Under the pieces are notes generated by a model that saw only the letters and a program-made list of their open reading frames with translations, made no database searches and was not told the DNA's origin. The position numbers were made by a program, and so were the translations under genes. From Lumbricus terrestris (taxonomy: Eukaryota; Annelida; Clitellata; Crassiclitellata; Lumbricidae): DNA of 64,000 nucleotides. The stretch covers positions 16,451,149-16,515,148 of the forward strand of contig OX457052.1 in the NCBI GenBank assembly GCA_949752735.1, written 5' to 3'. This document shows, piece after piece, positions 1 to 10,543 of the stretch (its first letter is position 1; every line of letters starts with the position of its first letter).

Positions 1-68
1 AGAGACAGCCAGAGAGAGACAGAGAGACTCTGAGTAAAAGAGACAGAGAGAGAGAGAGAAAGAGAGAG

Positions 69-137
<69 letters not shown>

Positions 138-440
138 TAGATATAGATATAGATATAGATATAGATATAGATATAGATATAGATATAGATATATATACAC
201 ATATATATATATAGATAATAGAGAGACAGACAGCCAGTCAGACAGACAGATAGACAGAGTAGAGACAGAGACAATGCAGAGAGAGAGACAGAGACAGAGA
301 AAGAGAGAGAAAAACCAGTAACACAGGCAAAGAGACAAAGAGATAGAGGCAGACGGAGACAGAGACTAAAACTGAAACAGAGAGAGAGACACACACCGAG
401 ACAGAGAGAGATACAGAGACAGAGACACAGAGAGAGACGG
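1..440. repeat. GA-rich and (GATA)n simple repeats
   Basis: Purine-rich (GA)n and (AGAC)n sequence with a clean (GATA)n run near 70-135 that passes into (GATATA)n near 135-190. No coding sequence is supportable. Confidence 0.95.
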
Positions 441-1262
441 TATAGAAAGTCGAAACGAGTAAAATTAGACATCGTTGTCGCCATCATAATAATTCCTCCT
501 CTTCAACGTACATGACTTTTGTGTATATCTTACGCAAATGCAAAATAATCGCATCCACGAAGACGACATTTCCATAATACTACATGTATATATTATACCG
601 CTCCAATCGTAATTAAGCATCACGTATTAGATTCCGCATCCAGTCTCGTCACCAGCCGCTGAAACCCGACCCAAAAACGCCGCATCATGAATGAAGCTCG
701 CTGTCTCCACGTCGTCGTTGTCGTCGTCGTCGTCGTCGTCGTCATCGTCGTCGTCGTCGTCGTCGTCATCATCTTCTTTATTTCCTAACCGGAAGATCAG
801 GTGCATGTTCTGCGGCAATTGCGAGGTCCCACTTCGGATCGGCTTTCAGCGGATGTCGTCAACGCGGGCGATATTAGGAGTCGTTGGAACCGGAAGAGGT
901 TCGTGCCTTGCGGTTGATCACGCATATTTCTAGGACGGACGATTATCGGATGACGTGCGCTAACTGGAAATATTAAACAGCGTCCGCCCGGATGAACAAC
1001 GCAATTATGCATGCCAGGCCCGTCTCAGATTTCGGGGCCGGGGGTGGGGTGTGGGGTGGGGTGGGTGGGGGTTGGGGATGGGGGTGGGTGGCCGACAGAC
1101 CCCGTGCCCTGCAATATCATCGCCGGCGCATCGTACACACGGACGATTAGGCATCTCGATTTAGACGCAGTGAAAAAGACGGTGCACGCTGATGTGGTGA
1201 TGATGGTCTCGTATCTTCTCTATAGCATCTCTGGCGGCATTGAGGCCGAGTTACCCGGTGGA
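441..1262. other. Unassigned sequence with a (TCG)n tract and a G-rich stretch
   Basis: No gene recognised. A TCG/TCA trinucleotide tract lies at about 713-775 and a GGGGTGGGGTGTGGGG-type G-rich stretch at about 1036-1092. Open frames here translate to homopolymers of Ser or Asp and are repeat artefacts. Confidence 0.7.
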
Positions 1263-1267
1263 GAGTT

Positions 1268-1382
1268 ACTCTTCTCTCTCTGTCTCTGTCTCTGTCTCTG
1301 TCTCTGTCTCTGTCTCTGTCTCTCTCTCTGTCTCTCTCTCTCTCAGTCTCTCTCTGTCTCTCTGTCCCTCTGTGTCTCTCTT

Positions 1383-1449
<67 letters not shown>

Positions 1450-1484
1450 CTCTCTCTGTCTCTCTGTCCCTCTGTGTCTCTCTT

Positions 1485-1518
<34 letters not shown>

Positions 1519-1650
1519 TCTCTCTCGCTCTCTCTCTCTCCCCCTCTGCCTGTGTCTGTGTCTGTGCCTGTGACTGTGTCTGTCTCTCTCTGTGTGTCTG
1601 GATCTCTCTCTGTATGCCTGCCTCTCTGTTTGTCCGTCTGTCTGTCTGTC

Positions 1651-1707
<57 letters not shown>

Positions 1708-1840
1708 AGCTCTCGCTTTCAACTCCTGGCTCTCTTTCTGCCTGCCTCTGTCTCTCTCACTCTCCGTCTTTGTGTCTGCCTCTGTTTCTCTGCCTCGGTC
1801 TCTGTTTGTCTGTCTATCTCCCTGTCTGTCTGCCTCTCTA
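1268..1840. repeat. Long (TC)n / (TCTG)n simple repeat
   Basis: About 570 bp of CT-rich repeat with TCTG, TCTC and TGTC variants. Frames on both strands stay open only because the repeat avoids stop codons (poly Ser-Leu or Arg-Glu). Confidence 0.95.
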
Positions 1841-3275
1841 TGTGTACAATTACAAGACCACGTATTGAAAACCAAGGTCGAAACGAAGCTCCACGTATAG
1901 CTAACAACCGTAAGAGAAACACGTATTAGACCGGACTTAAATTAGATCCAACACAACATGACGACGAGCAGGGGCTGACTCTAGTATAGAATTCCGAGGG
2001 ACGTATTGAAATCAAGAGTCTAATTATTGTACTGACAACGGAGTCAAATTGGAGTCCGGATATTTTTACAAACAGGAGGCACAACAGAATGAATGCGTTA
2101 TGAAAAGAGATTAATGTCAGATCATACATGGTTTAAATGACAAAATTAGAACAGCACACTGTCAGGCAGAGAGATATCGATGCCAATCTATGATAATTTT
2201 TTCATATAGGTCCTCTGCATTCACTGTTCCCATTCTATCTGAGCATATCCGGTTTTGCCTGCACTAGTCCCAACTCTCAAGCCTCGATAAAAGGGGAGGG
2301 GACGGTGATTAACGATCTTTAATGTAACCCAACGCAGTTGACAGAAACTATACCTAACGAGTTTTGGGCTGAAACGTATCTACGGAACGTGCAACTTATC
2401 TGCCAACCATGCTACCTGCCATCCGTGCAAAGATTCTGTAACTCGGTCAAGGGCAATCCACTCTCTGATCTACATTTCTTAGAATATGTTAATTGATCCT
2501 GCATGCATGGTACAGGTTCATGGTACAGGTGCAGGTACGACACCTATGATCCTATATGATAACTCGACCCGGACCACCTTTGGACAACTCTTACGGACAA
2601 CTCCTTCGACCCAACGCAGCGCTCGTGAATAGGCTGGTGCCCGCTCTTGGCTTTCGAGCAGCGCTTTAGAAGTGTTGAGATTACGATTACGATTACTGGT
2701 CTGTCTAGCATCGGCGCTCACTTGCAGTAGGTGCCTCTGATCTTTCGGTAACCGGATATTATTTCATTGGACAACCCCTCTGACTATACACAGCGCTCGC
2801 GAATAAGCTGGTGCCCTGCACTTGGCTTTTGAGTGGTATACTTTATAAATTTGGAGAGTACTATTACGACTATACATAAATGAGTAGGCTACGTCTTCTG
2901 TCGGGAATACTTTACCTCCTCTCGTAGTCTCGTTACAACTCGCCTTTTGAGTTTATCAGTCGCTCTTAACTGAAAGCTTATTTCATCCAGTGTGATTTGG
3001 ACTCTGGCTGATGCTTCACTGTTTCTGGTCTCAATCTGAACTTCTGGACCTAATATATTATAAGAGGCACGATCAACTTGAAGTCGTATTGGAGTGTACT
3101 AGTTTATTGCAACTCACGTCAGCATTTGCCAAGTGGAAGCTACTATAATAATACACTGTCCTTTCATCGGCCTTTTGGAGATACGCGTGGGTTCTGCGTG
3201 TAAACACCAAACCACCTGTGCTAACTGTCCGGTAGCTAAGTTAAGCGCCTTAGTGAGGCTATTGCAAGGCGTTAT
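1841..3275. other. Intergenic; two partial copies of a dispersed repeat
   Basis: No gene recognised. Near 2575-2715 and 2745-2880 are degraded copies of a dispersed repeat whose core reads like 'GCGCTCGTGAATAGGCTGGTGCCC' in pieces. Relatives occur near 5520, 13010, 18290, 28600 and 31215. It is probably the tail of a SINE or LINE family. Confidence 0.5.
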
Positions 3276-3350
3276 ATAAATGCTCATATATATATATATA
3301 TGAGCATTTATATATATATATATGAGCATTTATATATATTATATATATAT
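3276..3350. repeat. AT-rich repeated palindrome (cruciform-prone)
   Basis: The unit AAATGCTCATATATATAT and its inverse TATATGAGCATTTATATA alternate, so each unit is self-complementary and neighbouring units are tandem. Confidence 0.8.
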
Positions 3351-3698
3351 GGGCCTTGTCATTCTGCTCGTAATAATCTCATTGGCGTCACCTTATCGCA
3401 AAAGATTAATGACAATGATCGTCAACAACAACACACAATACCTTCATTATTTTTATCAATCATTTTATCTTCAGATAATTCGTCGTCGTCGTCGTCGTCG
3501 TAATTTCTCGTCGTTGGTCCATCGATTAATCAACGCATTGCTTTCAGTTCACTTCAATTCGGAGAGATTTATATAGCGCCCTCTCAAGATAATCGATCTG
3601 GAGAACTTTCGACGCAGCTCCGGTTAAACGTGCACATGCTAACAGAGGACGGGGTTAAATAATTATATTCCGATGAGAATAGAGATCGAAACGGAAAC
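3351..3698. other. Unassigned; short (CGT)n tract
   Basis: No gene recognised. A (CGT)n tract lies at about 3481-3502, followed by sequence with a 'tatatagcgccctctcaag' motif seen in other dispersed repeats of the window. Confidence 0.5.
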
Positions 3699-4092
3699 TC
3701 ATAAGGAAGAGGAGCAAAGTTCTTCCTCATCCCCTTCGTCATCAAAGATGATGTTCCGTCTCGTTCCGCCTGGTACCATCGGATGACGGAACCTTTCCAA
3801 GTCATTGTCTTCAGCGCCACAGGCGACACTCCCTCCGACGGAGGAGGAAACGGAACAATGAACGCCGTCGTTTTCCTCCAGGTATCCATTGTTCCAGATG
3901 CCATTGTCGGACAGGATGACCAGTAGGTGGACCTGGTAGTCGATGTCGATGATGTCGCATCCCTCCAGGTGGGACTCCGGTACGTATCGCGGAATGGTAA
4001 GGTGGACGGCCGTCTGAACGCTGAATTGGGATTCGACGCCGACGAGGCAGGCATTGTGTTCCCTTGCAACGATCTGGACGTGTTGCACTTTA
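3699..4092 (-). pseudogene. Arrestin-domain-like C-terminal fragment
   Basis: The minus frame reads through motifs such as IPRYVPESHLEGCDIIDIDY and then a hydrophobic VHLLVIL strand. This resembles the C-terminal arrestin fold of ARRDC/alpha-arrestin proteins, where an IP..PPS..GC.II.I.Y segment is typical. The segment then runs into an acidic tail and stops at 3699. A possible splice acceptor (pyrimidine-rich, ending AAAG) lies near 4093. Past about 3900 another frame looks equally protein-like (FIVPFPPPSEGVSP), which suggests a frameshift. It could be a terminal exon of a host gene or a decayed copy; no other exon was found nearby. Part of it recurs at 28805-28910 with a stop. Confidence 0.4.
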
Positions 4093-4871
4093 AAAGGCAT
4101 ACATCATAAACTCCCAACCTCGGCCCATAAAAGTAGCCGGCACATGCAGGATATTTGCCCCTCTGTACCTTTTCCCAGGGTATGGGTAAAACAACAGTTA
4201 CTCTGTTTTTGAGCAGAAACACAGACCTATAATAAGCCACAGCGAATCTAGTATAATGGTAATATACTGGCAGTAAGAGCGCACGGACGCGGAATCGCTT
4301 CCCGTTATCCCCAAAGGTTCACTCAACCTTCCATTCGATAGATTGCTTTTGTAAATTGAGTAGTAGGACGTGAAGGTGCCTTGCACGGCTGCCAAACAGT
4401 TACATTAACTCTCTAACGACTTGCACACTCTGAACTGTAAGCATTCTACTTTGTGCAGATTCTAATTCAAAACGAAGAGGTTGAACAGGATGAGATCTTT
4501 TTGGAACATTAGTCGTTTTGTATCTGGCAGACAGTAGATTAAGAACTTGTTGAGAATGAAATAATAATCAGATGGCTGACAAGCAATTGGTGCACATAAC
4601 TGACTACATTGCTAAGAGAGTTATGCACTTTCGCTTCTAAGCCAATGACTCGATGTTAACTGAAAGTGAAACAGGCTGGATAGAGAACGATAGGTTATAA
4701 TGAAGAACACGTTAATCTGGACGGCTTCTTAGAAAAACATCTTGTAGGGAGTTCGAGAGGTTTCAAAGATATATGGCAGACAATCGAGAACATTTTATCG
4801 AGATAACGTTGATGGACGTTAAACAAACAGTGATTTCAGAAATGCGGTTAAGCAGTCAATTTACCACACGC
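4093..4871. other. Non-coding; first copy of a segment duplicated at 29-31 kb
   Basis: No gene seen. About 3990-5580 is closely similar to 28805-31260, with large insertions in each copy. The copies align through distinctive text such as 'gactcgatgttaactgaaag' (near 4650 and 30635). Confidence 0.75.
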
Positions 4872-5152
4872 CAGTGGCGTAGATAAAAGGGATTTCGAGG
4901 GTTAAACCCCCCATTGGCCTAGGAAAAGTTTTTATATTGGCTATTTATCTACTTAAATAAGAAAAAACTAAAACAATTGCTTGTAGTGACAATAATAATA
5001 ATTATTGTTGTTCTTACTTTGGTCCCTTTGTTACTTTATTCCTTTTTTATTTACTGTAATACAGTAATACTGTTGGGTTGGTGTCAGAAAGGGCATCCGG
5101 CCAGGCAAAGAAAACGAAACCTACCCATAATAAATTCCTGGCTACGCCACTG
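4872..5152. mobile_element. hAT-type MITE (281 bp), TSD CCACACGC
   Basis: Ends are CAGTGGCGTAG and its inverse CTACGCCACTG, flanked by an exact 8-bp repeat CCACACGC at 4864-4871 and 5153-5160. The duplicated segment near 30853-30862 keeps an uninterrupted ...CCACACGC... site, so the insertion post-dates the duplication. There is no transposase; it is non-autonomous. CAG-type ends plus 8-bp TSD are the hAT signature. Confidence 0.88.
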
Positions 5153-6222
5153 CCACACGCTTTTGTGTGCATACGTGCTTGCATGCAAATGTGCATATAT
5201 TTAGGCCTAACAGTCCTATGGAGGCCTAAGTCTATGTATGGGCAACTACTTTAAAAATAACGGCACTGATTGTTTTGTAAAGACTCACTTGATACAATGT
5301 CATATAAGTGGTCAGGGTGCAGTCAGACTTAAATTGCGCATACCCCCACGGGGCAAAGTCACTATATAGGCCTAGAGGATAACTATTTAAGAGATATTAT
5401 TATGGGATCGGCAAAGATAAAAATTGTACGAAGTTGTACATGATTTATGCACACGCAATACTAAATGTGGTTGTAGGCTACATATATGCTACGCCGCTAC
5501 GCATTAGTTTCGTAATCGTAATCTCCAAATTTCTGAAGCGCCGCTCGAAAGCTAAGCGAAGAGCACCAGCTTAGGGGTCATTGCATTTTCGACCTACCAA
5601 CCCACCCTGTAACACTTCGTAACGTGGCCCTTGACCCACCCACCCATACTCCCCAGCGTTACAAAAATCAGTTGAGATATTAGTCTATTATTGGCTTATG
5701 TGAAAGCGTGATTATAATTCATATTTTATAGTGAATTTAATATAGGCTAGTATGTGAATTATAGGCTAATTTGACAGTAGACTAGGCTTAAAATATACAC
5801 AATGTCTTATTCATATAAACGACAGTCATGCGTGAACTGTAATTTTCTTAAATTATACCGCAGGAATAAAATTTTACACTTGGCCCTACTGAAGAGTTTC
5901 ACGGACTAAATGGCTCATTAACAATTTATCAAAATAAAGATGAACTAATTATTTGCTTAGTCTGGGCACTTCGATAATTATATATTAATAGAAATATTGT
6001 CGAGTTTTGTGAGCATTAATTTTTAAATGTTTGAGATCGTGTCCACTAAGTAAAACGTGCTTCAAAGTGGTTCTTCGATGTCAGGAATACAAGGGTAGTT
6101 AGGTCTACCACGTTGTTTCGTTAGTTAAACTATCACAGATTCAAACAATTCGAAGAGCGGTTTCCGGTCTGCACAAATGGGACTCTATTATGGGAGAACA
6201 GAACTGACCTGGTATGTAACTG
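5153..6222. other. AT-rich intergenic sequence
   Basis: No gene recognised. It contains the remainder of the segment shared with 31 kb (to about 5580) and then unassigned AT-rich DNA. Confidence 0.6.
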
Positions 6223-6449
6223 CAAGGCCGTAGCCAGGATTTGATTTCGGGGGGTGTTTCACTCACCAATTTCCCTTGCTAAAAAACAGATTACCTTTTT
6301 TAGTCATCTGGCATATTTCGGGGGGTGTTTTCGTGGTTTTATTTCATGGTTTTTACATTATGTGCTCGTAAATGCATTATATTATTTTTCACATTTTCCA
6401 TTTCGGGGGGTGTTCAAACACCCAAAACACCCCCCTAGCTACGGCCTTG
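6223..6449. mobile_element. hAT-type MITE (227 bp), TSD TGTAACTG
   Basis: Terminal inverted repeats are CAAGGCCGTAGCCAGG at the left and ...TAGCTACGGCCTTG at the right, with exact 8-bp direct repeats TGTAACTG at 6215-6222 and 6450-6457. Internal 'tttcggggggtgtt' is repeated three times. No coding capacity. Confidence 0.88.
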
Positions 6450-6580
6450 TGTAACTGGTGTCTGCTGCCGGATCTTACTCAGTTAAATATATACCTACTT
6501 CGGTTATGTTTTAAATCAATGTCGCGAAGTTTAAACTTCGACCACATCATGTCTGAAGTGTCATTCGAATTTTTCTAGGG

Positions 6581-6717
6581 TAATTTAATAGTCATTGATA
6601 ATTTTTTATGGCGCTAATCGAAACTTTCGATGGTAATTTAATAGTCAGTGATACTTTTTTATGGCGATAATCGAAACTTTCGATGATAATTTAATAGTCA
6701 TTTATATTTTTTTAATG
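6581..6717. repeat. 53-bp tandem repeat, about 2.6 copies
   Basis: The units begin TAATTTAATAGTCA and contain TTATGGCG..AATCGAAACTTTCGAT. The internal ATCGAAACTTTCGAT is a palindrome. Confidence 0.8.
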
Positions 6718-6854
6718 GCGTTACGCAACGTTCAGCTCCCCCACCCACCCACGTAACGTTTCGTAACGTTTTCAGTGACCCCACCCACCCATCCGTTACG
6801 TAATTATGCAATGACCCCTAATCAGTATATACAATATACATGAATAATATGGTG

Positions 6855-7745
6855 ACCCGACAGAAGCGCCTAGGACAAAAGTGCACAGATAATTGCGCGC
6901 AGACAAATGCGCGCGAAGAATGCGCACAGACAATAGCGCGCAATAAGAATAAATTGACAAAATATTATTAGAATGAACATTTAATTTTACTCGAACTTAA
7001 CTTAGTTACGGACAATAAAACATAAGAGTCATATATACAACATTATTTACATGTAGTTACTTAAACTAGAAATTGTCGTGAATGTTCCAGATATTCGTTG
7101 GCACTATAAGTAAAAATGTAGGCAGGCAGATGAAGTGAAATGAGTCAATAAATAAGACTATAGAAATAAACTAGAATCCAATAAAACCAGGTTAGAAATG
7201 GTCGTATAAGTAATTTGCAAGAATTTCGACAGCTCTGTAGTTAGACAATATTTTCGTTTAATTCACATGGTCTTGGTGTATATCGTATTAACTTTTCCAA
7301 TCATTTATGCTTAGGCGGTAGGCGTTTCGTCATTTATCAATATTAATGAACATTAGATACAATGTCATGTCCAGTTGGTTGCGCGCTTTTGCCTGCGCGC
7401 TTTTGTCTGTGCCCTTTTGCTGGGGTGGTTTCTGCAGTGGCGGCGCCAGGATTTCAGTTTCGGAGGGGCTGAAGCCCGCGGAAAAATTTTCCATTTTCGC
7501 CGCCAAAATTTCTGACGACCTTTTTTTTTTTTTTTTTTTTTTTTTTAGTCATCGACCAAAATCTCATGAAAGTTTTTAGTCATCGACCAAAATTTTTTCA
7601 TTTTCGCCGCCAAAATTTATTTCTGACGTCCTTTTTTTTTTTTTTTTTTTTTTGTAGGGGAGCTTAGCCCCCCAGCCCCCCCCTAGCGCCGCCACTGGGT
7701 TTCTGTTGCGCGTTTTTGTCCTGCGCGCTTTTGTTACGACGCCGA
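6855..7745. mobile_element. Foldback-like element with tandem-motif arms
   Basis: The left arm (about 6868-6943) carries repeats of GCGCGCAGACAAATGCGCGC type. The right arm (about 7378-7420 and 7705-7735) carries the inverse, GCGCGCTTTTGTCTG. The arms are therefore inverted copies of a short tandem motif around AT-rich non-coding DNA. The right arm is split by a separate MITE at 7435-7697. The precise ends and TSD are not clear. Confidence 0.55.
7435..7697. mobile_element. hAT-type MITE (263 bp) nested in foldback arm, TSD GGTTTCTG
   Basis: CAGTGGCGGCGCCAGG at the left and GCGCCGCCACTG at the right are inverted. Exact 8-bp repeats GGTTTCTG flank it (7427-7434 and 7698-7705). Two internal poly-T tracts follow repeated 'ttcgccgccaaaattt' motifs. 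Confidence 0.88.
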
Positions 7746-9546
7746 ATAATAAATGCCATAAATCATAGTCAGAAACAGTCGAAAGATTGCTTCGTTTTGC
7801 TGCGCTATATTAATACAATGTAATTGTGTGAGTTTTGCTTAGTTTCTAAAGACATATTTTATAAATAATAATTATTGATTCTTATATTGGTCATGAATGA
7901 CACCCTGCAAAAAACTCCTGTGGGCGCCCATGAACATCGATCTCGTTTTAGGCTACTGATAGCAAGTAATCTGCTCAGCATAATAGGAAACCCAGAAGAA
8001 ACCACTTAACAATTTCTTGATGGCCATGGCTATGGCTGTTGATGGTTATCAGCGCATTATACGAATCCTTGATAGCATATTAATTGCAGCAAGTCAACGG
8101 CGAAATTCAGTGAGTATATAACTTGAGAAGCGAGTGCTCATCCAAACGTCGACAAATCGAAGTCAGAAAAGTCAGAAACGCCGACACAACTTCAGTAGAC
8201 ATCGAGATAATTATACGGAAGTCATCGACCAACTTTCGCCATAGATACAATCGTTCACCGTAAGAACTAATAACCAGGTGGCGGAAGGATTCGAAAAAAA
8301 TACAAAAAGGTATTTAAACAGATGATAATTCCTGTAAAGATAAACCCTTTGAATTTTACATTTTCATAGTAGAATTATGGTATATCTAGAATTTATGACA
8401 TTATACTACTCTTATCAATGTTCATGGGCGGAGACTAAGAGGGGGACAGGGGGACGGTCCCCTCCAAAGTTTGTGGTGGGGGACAGAGATGCTTATATCC
8501 CCCAATATTTCAGAAATATCATTATAAATTTCTACAGTGTTATCCACTGTTTATCCATAATGAGCCATTTTGTTAAGATGACAGCTTAAAATGTTGCCAT
8601 TACAGCTTGGAAATTGGAAATATTTTAAACAGTGGGAGGAGACATTTATTGAAGTCTTAAACCATGTACAGTTGTACACTGTATCTGAGCACTGAAATTA
8701 TGAATAATTTTGTGAAGATGACAGCTTAAAAGGTACAGTTACAGTGTGGAAATCCAAAAATTGTAAACAATTGGGATGCAGCACTTTGAAGTCTTAAACC
8801 ATGATTATCAGCATTGAAAAACTGAGCAATTTTTTTTATTAAGATGACAGTTTAAATTTCTGCAATAAATATTACAATATAGAAATTCAAAAAATTTAAA
8901 CAATGTGGAGGAGACACTTATTGAAGTCTTAAGCCATGTCTTTCAGCAATGAAATTGTGAGAAATTTTCTGAGATCAGAGCCTAAAATGTTTTAATTTCA
9001 GTGTGGAAATTTTTATGCTTTTAAACAATGAGGAGAAACTTTTAAGTCTTAAGCTATTACTACTAGCACTGAAATGATGCGCAATTTCGTTAAAATGACA
9101 GCATTGAAAACTGAGCATTTTTTTTTATTAAGATGACAGTTTAAATTCCTGCAATAAATATTACAGTGCAACCATTGCTGTGTGGAAATTCAAAAATTGT
9201 CGATAAGGGAGACCCTTTGAAGTCTTAGACCAGGACTATTAGCAGGGCCGGATTAAGGCACGTTCGACATGTTCGGCCGAACGGGCCCCACACTTTAAGG
9301 GGCCCGACACATGCAATAGGATTTTTCATCATTGCTAATCATAATAGCAAAAATTAGTCTAAAATCTATGAAAAATTGTCAAATTATTCAAAAACTACTG
9401 ACTTTAACATTATGCAACTTTTGCACATGTGTGGGGCCCTTGCTGCAGTTTTGATTGCCAGGTAGATTGATCAGTCAGTCAGAAATGCTAGTAAGAGTCA
9501 TAGGCTACGCTTTATTGCTTATTTAAACACTTAGTATATCAGTAAG
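7746..9546. repeat. First copy of a ~1.7 kb segment duplicated at 32.7-34.6 kb
   Basis: From about 7876 the sequence matches 32690-34640 nearly throughout. The segment contains imperfect internal repeats of about 140-170 bp ('aagatgacagcttaaaatgt...gtggaaat') and, at 9246, a hAT-like end CAGGGCCGGATTAAGG. No gene is present. The second copy has gained a SINE. Confidence 0.75.
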
Positions 9547-9549
9547 TAA

Positions 9550-9607
9550 CCCCGGCCGCGATAATGACTAGGCCTACTCAGTTTTTCGACCAGCGCTCTC
9601 TCAGCAA
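9550..9607 (-). repeat. 5' fragment of tRNA-derived SINE (family A)
   Basis: Read on the minus strand it begins with the same GAGAGAGCGCTGGTCGA text found in the SINEs at 33743 and 37492, and it ends after about 57 bp at the junction with the preceding duplicated segment. Confidence 0.65.
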
Positions 9608-9794
9608 ACCGTATTCTTATTCCTGGATACAATGCTGTCTACGAAAATAGACGGGACGGGATGGTGCATGATGCGGGCCTTTTTCATTAGGAAAGGAGTT
9701 ATATAGACCTACACTTGACCACTGGAATAATTACTGGCACTTTTCAATCATTATTTACTAATAATTATCTCTTAAAAAATAAAGACATTATGAT

Positions 9795-10330
9795 TTGTGT
9801 TATATAGAGACATCCTGGCCAAACGTAGAACTGTTCATTGTTCAATGCGGAACTGGTTTCACCTATGAATTACTTCACTTCAATGTATACAAAAGAATCA
9901 TAGTAGGCCTAGTTATTATTGGTGATTTTTCAACATTGACCTGCTGTCAAGCCTGTCATCAATTAACCACTCACCTTCTAATGACTTTCTTGACTCTGTG
10001 GCAGTCCACTATTTTATCTCATTAAACCTTCAACCAACTAGATTATTCCTAACTCATCATGGCTCAACAATGATAACAGATAATATATTTACTAATTCTG
10101 CTAATCATATTCTCGAAACTGCTATCATAACGGCCGACATTTTCGATCACTTAGATATACATGTACCTATCACATGGTTATACATTATAGCGGACCATAA
10201 TTTGAACAAAGGAAAAGTCGATAGGCCTACGATTAGAAATTTATGCTACGATACCACTTCAATTTTTTTTAATAACGATCGTGGATTGGTCACCAATACA
10301 AAGACTTTGTCTAGAAAATGGCATTGATTC
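9795..10330 (+). pseudogene. LINE endonuclease-domain remnant
   Basis: Two plus frames together show the hallmarks of the C-terminal half of an APE-type LINE endonuclease: GDF, then FLDS-like text, QPTRLFLTHHGS, DNIFTNSAN, and a final IFDHL..HVPI where active enzymes have SDHLP. It is frame-broken, so inactive. An inverted copy lies at 36795-37320. Confidence 0.6.
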
Positions 10331-10409
10331 TGCATAAGCCTGCCTTGCGTGAATAATAAAATATTTCATGATTTGGCACATCCGCTTAGCGTTAGCCTAT
10401 ACGAGCGAC

Positions 10410-10543
10410 ATGGATTCGTACGCAGCTCAATCGATGAAGAAGAACAACATCAAAACCAATATAATTCAACTTACGATTGGAGTCGTTCGTCTGCTGAAGA
10501 AACAAGAAAGCTCCATTATCAGAGACATTCGTCAGGGCGCCAG
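10410..10543 (+). CDS. macroPARP exon 1 of model (KH-like, 5' limit uncertain)
   Basis: Ends CAG|GTATAC in phase 2, which fits exon 2. It encodes IIQLTIGVVRLLKKQESSII, a helix-rich start of a KH-like module. An acceptor-like GCAG at 10420-10423 is an alternative 5' limit if this is an internal exon. Confidence 0.6.

Noticed and set aside
691..933. 80-codon frame with poly-Ser
   Set aside because: It is the (TCG)n tract translated; the opposite strand is open as poly-Asp. No domain.
1011..1929. Long overlapping frames on both strands (up to 242 codons)
   Set aside because: They are the (TC)n simple repeat; all frames stay open because the repeat lacks stops.
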